A program made the translations under genes and the position numbers. Below, piece by piece: positions 55,740 through 64,000 of a stretch of DNA of 64,000 nt (the first letter of the stretch is position 1; every line of letters starts with the position of its first letter). The notes under the pieces were generated by a model, which did no database searches, was not told the DNA's origin, and worked only from the letters and a program-made list of their open reading frames with translations. The stretch lies in NCBI GenBank assembly GCA_021234155.1, contig JAJEKV010000083.1, positions 3,810,573 to 3,874,572 on the forward strand, given 5' to 3'. This DNA comes from Isoetes taiwanensis. Taxonomy: Eukaryota > Streptophyta > Lycopodiopsida > Isoetales > Isoetaceae.

Positions 55740-56780
55740 AGTATTTGAAACTTGAATGCAGAAATTGTGAAAGAGAGAAACACATGTTGTGTCAAATATG
55801 AGCAAGCAGATCTGTACAACCTTCAATGAGATGACGAGCGCTCTACACATTAATTGCACTTGCTACTATATTGTCTGTGCATCCAGGAAATTAATGGAGT
55901 ATATCAAGCAAACAGAAAGACTTTTGATAATGATAGTAACTTGTGCAGGTCAGCAGTTTGCGAGAAATATGTGATAGATGAATGACATAAACTAAAACGT
56001 ATCAAAGGTGAATATGATGAATGTGGAGTGAAGAAAATAGAAATTTGTTCAAAAGAAGAAGATAGAACATTCATTCGGGATGTCGATTGGTAAGTGTATG
56101 CATATATCAATGAGCCTTCTAAAAAGGGTAGATTCAAAAGGCTTAGATTAGTTGATCAGACAAAGCATTTGTTTTATTAAAAAACATCATAACTTTATAG
56201 CACACTGCTAGAGCAAATGATTTAAAAAATGTACTGAGAAGCTCGGGGATAATAGTGTGTTGTCTTTTGTTGACTTTGCAGAGAATTACACATTTCAGAA
56301 ATAGAAGTGCAATCAGAGCACTGGAATTCTAATAGATTGCTATGCTGTTGCATATTTCAATCATGAAAAGAGAAGGCAAGCTAAAAAAAAACAGTGCATT
56401 TCTATGTTCCAAATGACAGGTAGCATGACACTCATTTTGTACAGCATGCTTTGAAATTACATTTGGAGTGGCTTAAGAATAATAGAGGTAGCCACATAGA
56501 CCTTCATTATGTGTGGTTGGATAGTTGTGTATCTCAATTTACATGGGCATGGGAGGAAATCTGCAGATACAATGTTGAAAACAATGTTTAAGTGATATGA
56601 AATTTCTTTGGATCTGGCTATGGGAAATGCACATATGATGGCGAGGCGGGTATAGCACAGTTGTGGATTTGAGAGCGAGCAAAGAAAACAAAATCGCATG
56701 CCAATGACAGGCGCAGAACAACTTGTGCAGTTTTAAGGACCAAGGACTCGATGTATGAGAGGATGTCCTAGAATTCTTTC
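55740..56780 (+). mobile_element. Decayed DDE transposase of the DFAENY / DxCxSQF type
   Basis: Plus-strand pieces in varying frames match a transposase-like family common in animals and found in early land plants. They are an N-terminal KYEQADLYNLQ / KRIKGEYDECGVKKIEIC region, then VDFAENYTFQ (first acidic site), then AYFNHEKRR. DLHYVWLDSCVSQFTWAW (second site, usually D.C.SQFK) and NFFGSGYGKCTYDGEAG (usually FFGSGHGK...DG) follow. Stops and frame changes run through it, including ones just after VDFAENYTFQ and before NFFGSG, so it is dead. Terminal inverted repeats were not located. It is a plain DNA transposon relic. Confidence 0.6.
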
Positions 56781-57281
56781 CCTTATTAAATTAATAGCCT
56801 TTTGCGATTTAGTTCCTTCATCTACAAAGCAAATTGGAGAAATTAAATATGCCTAGACAATCAAACTTATACGGATAAGAAAGAAGCAAAAGAAAAAAAA
56901 GAAAAAAAACAAGGTTGCTCTCCAGTGGCCCGAAAGTGTTTTCATGCTTCGTTTTTCTCGTGTTGGATCTTGTTTGTTTTGTGTGGAGTCGTGTAAATGA
57001 TATGAATGCAGGTTGTCATTTTTTTAGCTCAAGAAGGTGCTCATTGTCTATTTGGACTCGACACTTTTGTTCATAATGGTCATTCTTGCACTGCGACTCG
57101 CATGAAACCAACAACATCCCAGCTAGGCTTTTCATTCATCTCAGCAGTTTTTTCTACAATGGTAAAGGGTGGGTAGCTGCACATCGCAGGCTACCCAAAA
57201 AATGAAAACATAGGGAATATCCAGTTATAACACCTGGACCCCAAAATAAAATTGTGTGCTACAGATGTTGGCTAGTGTACC
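56781..57281. other. No gene recognised
   Basis: AT-rich spacer between the DDE transposase relic and the palindrome-rich segment. An A-rich patch lies at 56,885-56,912. Confidence 0.45.
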
Positions 57282-57362
57282 TGCCGAGAGCTTATCGCCG
57301 GGATTAAAAAACCCCGCCCTTTCGGGTTTTCGAGGAAAAACCCTAGCGATAAATTCTCGGCA
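57282..57362. repeat. Long hairpin-forming inverted repeat
   Basis: TGCCGAGA plus TTATCGC (57,282-57,298) pairs with GCGATAA plus TCTCGGCA (57,346-57,362): 15 paired bases around a 2-nt bulge on each side. A second small stem (AACCCCG with CGGGTT) lies in the loop. It is non-coding and could be a folded RNA or an element end. Confidence 0.7.
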
Positions 57363-57368
57363 AGGGGC

Positions 57369-57656
57369 TTGGACAACGCAGGGCTGCTAAACGTTCCCAC
57401 AAAAAAAACCCACGCTCCACAGAGAATACCGAAGTCGCGCATCACCCCTGGATCTGCACATCACCAACAGAAAAAACCAATAGAGAAAAAACCTCGAAAA
57501 GCGAGGGGCTGGTCACGCGTGCCACGCGGCAAAAACAACATTGACCTCGAAAAAGTGAGGGGCTGGTCACGCGTGCCACGCGACAATTATAACAAATATG
57601 AACATATTAATAACAATTTTAAGGGGGGGAAGGGTGGGAGCCATGGATACTGCTGA
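57369..57656 (+). other. Short open frame with an internal duplicated motif
   Basis: The 95-codon frame MDNAGLLNVP... contains RGWSRVPRG and RGWSRVPRD, made by a 54-56-bp tandem repeat in the DNA (57,496-57,586). That repeat includes GAGGGGCTGGTCACGCGTGC and small CCTCG...CGAGG stems. It is highly basic and matches no family. It may be a repeat product and not a gene. Confidence 0.3.
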
Positions 57657-57735
57657 GAGATGAGAAAGCGCCGATGAAACGTCGATGAAGAACTCTGCAA
57701 TAAGTAGCAAACGCCCAACCTGATGAACGACCTAA

Positions 57736-57855
57736 AACGCATGCGATGCATGCATGCGACGCATGCAATGCATGCATGCTCGTCTTGAGCAAGAATGCCG
57801 ATTCGCTACGCGAATCGATGACATTACATCATGTAATTGCGCTGAATTCGGCATT
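57736..57855. repeat. GCATGC-rich patch and three-way-junction palindrome
   Basis: GCATGC/ATGCAT words run through 57,736-57,782. Then an outer stem AATGCCG (57,794-57,800) pairs with CGGCATT (57,849-57,855) and encloses two hairpins: GATTCGC/GCGAATC (57,800-57,816) and ATTACAT/ATGTAAT (57,823-57,837). The stems are perfect. The shape recalls branched viral or transposon termini, but its role is unknown. Confidence 0.7.
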
Positions 57856-58004
57856 TCGCCAGTAAAGGCACTCTCAACGTACTCCTAGATCTAGAAGACA
57901 CCAACAACTGTGAAAACAATTCTTCAACCCAAGTAACTCATTGTCACCATCCAACATTAGCCAAAACTCTGAACAAAAAACATCTGCAAGAACAACAAAC
58001 TCAC

Positions 58005-60640
58005 CTAATTAGTATTCACAATTCGCGGCGCAATAATAGGACTTGTTGGCTTCTGAAGCGGCAACTTAGAGGATGCGCTAGGTACAAGACCTTTTCCACC
58101 AGCAGGGAAATACAGGTGATCTACAATCCTCGAATTCCATTCTCCAGTATCATCGTGAAGGGCTGGCCACCATGGAGCTGACTCCCAATGAAAAACCACC
58201 AAGGTACAGTCGGCTTTGCAGGCTCTAGCAAACGTAAAGGCTTGAAAAGTCAAGGCTGGTGGGGGGGAAGCAATAGTTATTCGCACCATTCCAAGACTGA
58301 GAGAAAGCATCTGGCGGGCAAGGATCTCCTGGTATAGGGTGCCAACAATTGAAATTAGGTAGGTGATGGTTGTCTAAATTGGCAAAACGATCCCAATCAT
58401 GGGGTCCCCAGGCTAGGTCAATGATGTGAAAAACTTCGGGTATCAAACTATAGTCATCAAAATCCCCCAGCTTAGACAAATAATCGGCCCACTAATTGAG
58501 GCCACGGGGAATCCAAGCGGGCTTCAGGATGATGTTATGACGAAGACATAAAGTGAAGATCTGAAGACACAAGCAATGGAAGGTCGAGATCTGAGAGCCC
58601 CCTTTGTTTAAAATATAGAAGCAATTTAAGGAGTCTCCATATGCAAACAGACACTTTCCAACAAAATTGACAGCATGGAGCTCAAGAAAATGGGCTAGGG
58701 CTGAAAGCTCTCTGGCTGTAGATGATAAAGATTGTTCAGTCTCATCAAAAATCCTACTAAACTCGTTACGCATAATAGAATCATGACCCCACACACCCCA
58801 CCCAGAGCCACTGGCATCATAGGATAGAGAAACCACAAGAGAAATTGGTTCCCAAATGAGGGCGTAGTTTAACAAGTCGAACCACTGTGACCATGCATTG
58901 ATCTCAACAACAGCAAGTGGGTTCAAGTGAACAAACTGGGACTATGAGGCAATGGAAGCATAAAGATTTAAAAGGTTAAAACTAAGGAGTTTACAGAAAG
59001 GGCCAAACACTATTTTGAATGAAGCAATCATACCCAGGAAAGAAGCAAGTTTACGAGCACGCACCCTAGTCTCCTTAGAAAGCGTTATGGCCAAGTTCAA
59101 AAACTTTTGTTGGCGCTGTGGTGCAATGGATAAGAGTCATGTCTTAGAATTGACCATATATCCTAGGAACCTCACTTCAAACGAGAATTCAAGTTGACAC
59201 TTATGTGGGGCAATAACAAACCCAGCAGAGTTAAAGGCTTGTAGGACAAAGGCACGTGAGGAGTAAAAATGAAGTCGTCCACATAGGGAATACAACGAAT
59301 GGAGTTGGCTCTAAAATGTTTAACAATCTGACGGATCAATTTAGTGAACACATAGCAAGCAGTGGAAAGACCAAAGGGAAGAGCCGTGAACATGTAAGAC
59401 TTGCCCTGAAATTGGAAACCCAAATAAGGCCAAGCTGAAGGATGTAGCCACATGGTGAGAGCCGAAATGAAGATCTATGGTAAATAAGCCATCACCCGTT
59501 CTCAAAACCATTGGCAACTCGTTGATGGTTTCGTATTTAATGGTCTTACACTCCAAGAACTGGTTCACATAACAGAGATCCAAGATCAAACGAAAATTTG
59601 TTACCTGCTTTGGGGACCACGCCCAGAGGAGAGCTAATGAAAGGGGTAGAGGGAGACTCAACGGCTGCATCGTCCTTAATCAAGTCCTGAATGGCAGAGT
59701 GTACAAAGGGAGAGTGGTGAGCAACAAGCTTGTGATTTGGTTTCGACCAAGGTTGTGAAGGAGGGGAATTCAGCCAAGGAAGATTATAGCCGTTCTTTAT
59801 CCAATCCAGCACTATAGGACTGTTACAAATTGATTGCCAAAATTGAAAACGATCTCTCAGGTGACTGCTAAGGCATGGGTGGAGGCAATAGAATTAGCAT
59901 CAACATCTGGACACAAATAAAACATCACAACAGGTGTCCAGAACCACTGGAAGTTAGTACTAAAAGCACAAAAATTATAGAATCAATCTAACCATAGAAA
60001 AGGATATGAAACTGAAGATAACATGGGTATGCGACATATGGAAAAACTGCCATAGAAAGAATAGGAGAAAATATTGTAGTAATAAAAGTGGATAAGACTC
60101 TCTGCCTACCCTGGCCGGAACCCCATTCAAGGGCTAGTTTGCATGCCTGTCGGAGTCTCTTATCGTTGTCCGATGCCAATGACCCGAGTTCAAAATGTTC
60201 TGCTCTATCCCTGTCCCTTATAATTACAAATTGCTTACGGTTATCAATCAAAGTGTTACCTTTATCAATGACCTGCTGCAAGGAAGGCGATAAATGCTTC
60301 TCGATCCTCAGTTTGCTCTCAATATCTGCAAAGACATCTTCAACTTCAGTAAGGAAATCGAAATATCTTATGTTGGAGTGCAGGAGTCCTGGACTTCTAG
60401 CTTTTCCTCTCAATCTCTTGCTTAGGCTGTTATCTTCGCATCCAGCTCACCCAAACGATCATCCCTATTGGAGGCCAGCCGTTGTTCCATCCCTTTGGCC
60501 CAAGCTGGAGCACGGGACTGATCAACATAGTCCACTAAAGCATCCTGCAGTAGATCAAAGGTCTACCCTAGAGGGCGTTTACCCAGCCTAATGGCTTCGG
60601 CCTTGGACATACCCTTTGGCAATTTGGGCATTGTACAGAT
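58005..60640 (-). mobile_element. DIRS-like retroelement (fossil)
   Basis: The minus strand has a first open region starting MPKLPKGMSKAEA (about 60,631). Its later part includes LSPSLQQVIDKGNTLID and FELGSLASDNDKRLRQACK. The reverse transcriptase follows (RLILDLCYVNQFLECK, GFQFQGKSYMFTALPFGLS, YVDDFIF). Then comes an RNase H with the DIRS-type tail (SLSYDASGSGWGVWGHDS, WGPHDWDRFANLDNHH, DAFSQSWNGANNYCFPP). No tyrosine recombinase or terminal repeat pair was found. It is old and broken in several places, and its full extent is uncertain. Confidence 0.8.
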
Positions 60641-61151
60641 CACAGAAAGGCTAAGAACCAGGTTTGCAAAGAATCCGAACAAAGCTAGAAGGCATGTACT
60701 CCTGAGGTTACTCCTGCCTTAAGGCTGAGAAGTAGGTCTGCCTTACAGAAACCAGCGAATTCAAACAGTCTGGGAAACAGATGTGCCTTACAGAAATAAG
60801 AGTCCTTGAACAAGACGCATTTAAAATGCTACTGCCAGACTGTGAAAGCCATGACAAAATAGAGTCTGGTTTGCGATTTTGCCTTCTAAAAGACCCCGGT
60901 TGCTTTTCTTGTGGGGTAAAAGCACGCTGTGGTGTATCAAAAACGCGCATTTTGACGCCACATTTTGGCATCATCTTTGTGGTAGAATCGAGTGGTGCAT
61001 ACTGCATACCGAAGCGGAGATTGCAGGAGTGCGAATTAATGAGCATCGGTTATTTTGAATTTTATGCCACATCATTGTCCCTCATTTTGAATTAAGAAAT
61101 AATCACCTCTTCTTCTGTTTTTTTTTGCCGCTTCTTGCCGCTTGAACTCTA
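60641..61151. other. No gene recognised
   Basis: Spacer, possibly including the upstream end of the DIRS-like element. Related words GTCTGCCTTACAGAAA and GTGCCTTACAGAAA occur near 60,735 and 60,791. One 104-codon open frame has no recognisable domain. Confidence 0.4.
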
Positions 61152-61205
61152 ATGGAGTCAGAATTGAATGCCACTGGTTACACGATGAAATCTCTCCTCA
61201 AATAA

Positions 61206-61831
61206 GAGATTGTGCCCCATGAAGATCTAAAGAAGCTTTGGGGTGACAGGGTTCCAAATAAATCTGGCTACAGGTATTTTCCCCTAAATATTTTGTTCAA
61301 ACTGAAAAATTAAGGCATATATTTTCTTGTACAGGTTGAAGAATCTGAGCAATGAACAATACAAAGAGTTCATGCAAATTTACAAAAGAATTACAGGGAA
61401 GCCACATACATGGGGTGGAATGGCTCCTGGAACCTGGGCAGTGGATTATTATCTGCATATAAAGGGGGAGGCTGTTAATTGGAAGAGCTTCTCGAATTAT
61501 TATAAAACTCCTGATGAGAAAGCAGAGGCCTGTTCTTCTAGATCCAAGAGAAAGCATAGGCAAATCCAACCTGACCAGGAGGAAAATAGTAAAAGTGGCA
61601 GGGATGATGAAGATGATAGGGAAAAAACCAAACCAGGTTCCTCTAGACCACACATTCAATCTGAACTCACAATCAAAACAGAAAAGCAGAGCAATGTTCT
61701 GAGACCAAAACATGCCATTGCAGGTATGTTCAATTATTAGTTGTGTTACAACAGAAAATAATCTCAAGCTTGACCTAAGATTGTTTCTATCAACACAGAA
61801 AAGGTAACCTCAAATCCACTTCAAGAATCAG
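61206..61831 (+). CDS. Unidentified gene, partial, three exons including a 33-nt exon
   Basis: Three pieces connect in phase through good splice sites. The first exon ends VPNKSGYR at 61,273, before GTATTT. Exon 61,335-61,723 (LKNLSNEQYKEFMQIYK, then TWGGMAPGTWAVDYYLH, then a charged Ser/Lys/Asp-rich tail with RSKRKHRQIQ) ends at GTATGT. A 33-nt exon, 61,799-61,831 (EKVTSNPLQES), is followed by another GTATGT donor. An ATG at 61,152 (MESELNATGYTMKSLLK) is in frame but meets a TAA 17 codons later. So the true start lies elsewhere, an intron is missed, or the gene is broken. The basic tail suggests a nuclear protein. The family is not recognised and the 3' end is not found. Confidence 0.45.
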
Positions 61832-61964
61832 GTATGTCTACTACCATTTTGCATCATGTTGGCTGTATTGTCATGCTGTGTCTCTATGATGCCATCTGTG
61901 GGGCATTTCGTGCAATGGATGCCAGAATGATAGATGAGGTATGTGTGGTCTAGTGAGTGGTGAG

Positions 61965-62080
61965 TTGTTGGCATCCACCATGTCCACCACACTCCACCAC
62001 CACCACACCACACCACCACACTCCACCATGTCCCACACCACAATTTTCCACCACCACACCACACCACCACCACACCTGAT
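61965..62080 (+). repeat. CACCAC-rich minisatellite
   Basis: The plus strand is built from CCACCACACTCCACCA and CACACCACA-type words, complementary in composition to the GTGGTG repeats of the Tat-like element at 27-35 kb. It lies just downstream of the unidentified gene. Confidence 0.8.
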
Positions 62081-62912
62081 ATGGGGCATGCTAGGGGGAG
62101 TGGTCCAGAAGAAAAGAATTAAGGCAATGGGGAATTAAAAACCAATGGTTACAAGATATCATGGAAAAAAAGGGGGCAAGGTATTTTACATGACCATTAA
62201 AGCAAAAGATAAGGGAGATATTTTCAAAGGAAAGGGAAATATCTTAAGGCAAATATCGAAATAGGTTTCAATGCAACTAATTATGGCATGGAACGAGAGG
62301 AGACTGAAATATAGCATGGCAGCATCTTTTTCTCCGACAAAAAGGTTCGACTTGGTTATAATAGATAGATAGATAGATAGATAGATAGTATTTTAAAGAC
62401 AACGACCAGTTCCAAAAACTCAGGAAGATCCCAGACTTCGTTCCGGCTGTCTACTCCAATCCGGCACAGAAACATTATCTGCCTTTGATTCCGGCATCAG
62501 CAACCCGGAACTTGCTTGCTTCTTTGGAAATCTGCTGTGCAATCTCCCGATTCTGTTGAAGGTCTTGCAAGCACAGGATTTCTTGTTTGTGTTGATATCT
62601 TGGTATCTCTGAAGCCCAAGACTGATTATAAACTTGGTCGGCTGTGCTGGAGCATGGCTAAGCCAGTACTGTTGTAAGATTGGGTTGATCATAAGCTGAA
62701 GTGGATAATAGGCTGTGATCAATTCCTTTCATTCTAATTCCCTTGGAAATTGCCTTAGTTCTTCTCTGGATCCGGTTGGGTGGAAGCTGGATGCCCAATC
62801 CTTTGGTTGTGGAAACCAAGCTATTTCTTCTTTAAAGATTGTTATCTTCTTTACTTTGTCTATACAATTGTGGTTCAAAGTATTTACGCCTTTAAGTTCT
62901 CTTAAAGCGTAT
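62081..62912. other. Spacer and probable 5' LTR of the terminal retroelement
   Basis: A GATA microsatellite lies at 62,362-62,388. From there to 62,912 the sequence has no gene and probably includes the 5' LTR of the retroelement whose primer-binding site is at 62,919. The LTR start cannot be set without its partner, which lies outside the window. Confidence 0.45.
62362..62388 (+). repeat. (GATA)n microsatellite
   Basis: About seven uninterrupted TAGA/GATA units. Confidence 0.9.
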
Positions 62913-64000
62913 CAAGTGGTATAAGAGCCTATCGATCCTCATATCTGATCAATGGCCCAACGCTTCAATGTTACTGAAGCACAATATCAGCAAGCTTTGT
63001 CTAATGCTGGTTACATTGCATCCCAGTTAGCATTGCCCACGCCTAGCAGTCAGCAAGAGTATGATAGGCAAGTGGAATTGCTGTCTATTCTATACCGCTT
63101 CCTTCCAGATATTTATCTGCAACCTTCGCAACCTCCTTTGCCTAATAGTCCTCCTCTAGTAATTCCTCCACCGCCACCTAAGCTGAGAAAATGGTTAGAG
63201 AAAGCGGATATGCCGTCTTTCAAAGGGGGAAAGACAAAGCCTGTCAAGGTTGTTAGTTTTATCAGCCAGTGGGAAAAGTTCTTTGAACGAGTGCAGGCAA
63301 CAGATGTGGAATGACTGCAAGCTATGGACACTTATTTGAAAGATCGAGCTCAAGCATGGTGGCAAGGCAGACGAGAATGTGATCCCAGGATCAACAATTG
63401 GGAAAGTTTCAAAATGGCATTTGAAGCACATTATTTACCCTCTAACTATCACAGTGAGTTACACAGGGAATGGGATCGTCTGAAACAGGGGGAAACTAAG
63501 AGTATTCAGTCCTACACTTCCAAATTCACTCATTTAGCGGCATTAATAAGGAATCTGGATGGAAAAGAGCTGCTGAGAAAATATGTCAGTGGATGTAGGG
63601 ATGATATTTATGCGGAAATGGAAATATTTCACCCCAAAGATTTAAATGAAGCCATAAAACTAGCATCTGCAGTGGAGCGGAAAATAGATCCAAAGTCTAG
63701 GAAGTTTGATATTTGGGATGAGGAAACTTCAGATCAAGAAGACAAAAAGAGTAGTGAAGAGAAAAACGGAAGTAAGGAATCTTCCAAGAACCTCAGGAGG
63801 AAGAGAAATAATGGCAACGGAAATGGTTCCGAAAGGAAGCGAGAGGAGGGAAGTCAAATTAGACTGCGGAAGGAAATTAAGGAACCAAAGGGAGGATGCG
63901 ATAGATGCGGAGGAAATCATTTCCTAAGGGATTGCCCGTTTGGAGAAGGGGGGATCACAAAAGTTGAACCACCTAAATCTCAAAAGGTTGTACCAATGCA
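62913..64000 (+). mobile_element. LTR retrotransposon 5' part: primer-binding site and gag, runs off the window (fossil)
   Basis: TGGTATAAGAGCC (about 62,919) is a tRNA-Met type primer site. Gag starts MAQRFNVTEAQYQQAL at 62,952. It carries a Pro-rich segment (PPLVIPPPPPKLRKW), the capsid-like core (YLKDRAQAWWQGRR, FEAHYLPSNYHSELHREW, LKQGETKSIQSYTSKF) and a zinc knuckle (CDRCGGNHFLRDC) at about 63,900-63,940. The pol region lies beyond the right edge, so gypsy is likely but not proven. It is broken. Confidence 0.85.

Overview
The window is a repeat-rich piece of a land-plant nuclear genome. It holds two well-supported protein genes, both on the minus strand, set among old transposable elements and gene fragments. 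The organism is probably a seed-free plant with a large genome, such as a fern or a close relative. The reasons are plant phototropin architecture with 23 coding exons over 15 kb, long AT-rich introns, a DIRS-like retroelement, a DDE transposon type rarely reported from flowering plants, and an XIP-like aquaporin relic. The species cannot be named from the sequence.

Layout. 1-2.9 kb: tRNA-derived SINE pieces, a Ty3/gypsy integrase scrap, a PPR-gene scrap and a Ty1/copia LTR. 2,985-18,069: a complete phototropin gene (930 aa, two LOV domains plus an AGC kinase). Its introns contain a 447-bp TRIM element and a 300-bp polypyrimidine tract, and one intron uses a GC-AG splice pair. 18.1-20.7 kb: leader intron, a Tourist-like MITE, a related 1-kb inverted-repeat element and a diverged 290-bp duplication.

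20.76-37.2 kb: a nest of elements. An old chromovirus-type Ty3/gypsy copy was hit by a 5.3-kb hAT-like DNA element (21,077-26,383, 8-bp target duplication) and by an 8.1-kb Ty3/gypsy element (26,985-35,133, 5-bp target duplication). The 8.1-kb element carries an extra RNase H upstream of its reverse transcriptase and has a 5' LTR swollen by internal triplication. 37.2-39.1 kb: copia and gypsy scraps side by side. 39.1-45.6 kb: mostly non-coding, with one exon-like segment related to a segment inside the hAT-like element, and a GC-rich LINE 3' end.

45,670-48,423: an intronless 917-aa gene joining an N-terminal helical region, a full serine/threonine (TKL-like) kinase domain and a C-terminal GH18 chitinase-like domain whose catalytic signature is lost. 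I see no signal peptide or membrane span. This is the most unusual protein here: it looks like a cytoplasmic kinase with a non-catalytic chitinase-fold module. Its upstream region is a four-copy tandem repeat of about 385-420 bp.

50.1-64 kb: relics of a methylesterase (MES-type alpha/beta hydrolase) gene, an XIP-like aquaporin and a DDE transposase; a strongly structured palindrome-rich segment (57.28-57.86 kb); a DIRS-like element (58.0-60.6 kb); a small unidentified gene with a 33-nt exon (61.2-61.8 kb); and the 5' part of another LTR retrotransposon running off the right edge.

The two intact genes show no evident pathway link. Phototropin is a plasma-membrane blue-light receptor kinase. 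The kinase-GH18 protein is plausibly a defence or chitin-related sensor, but that is inference from architecture only.
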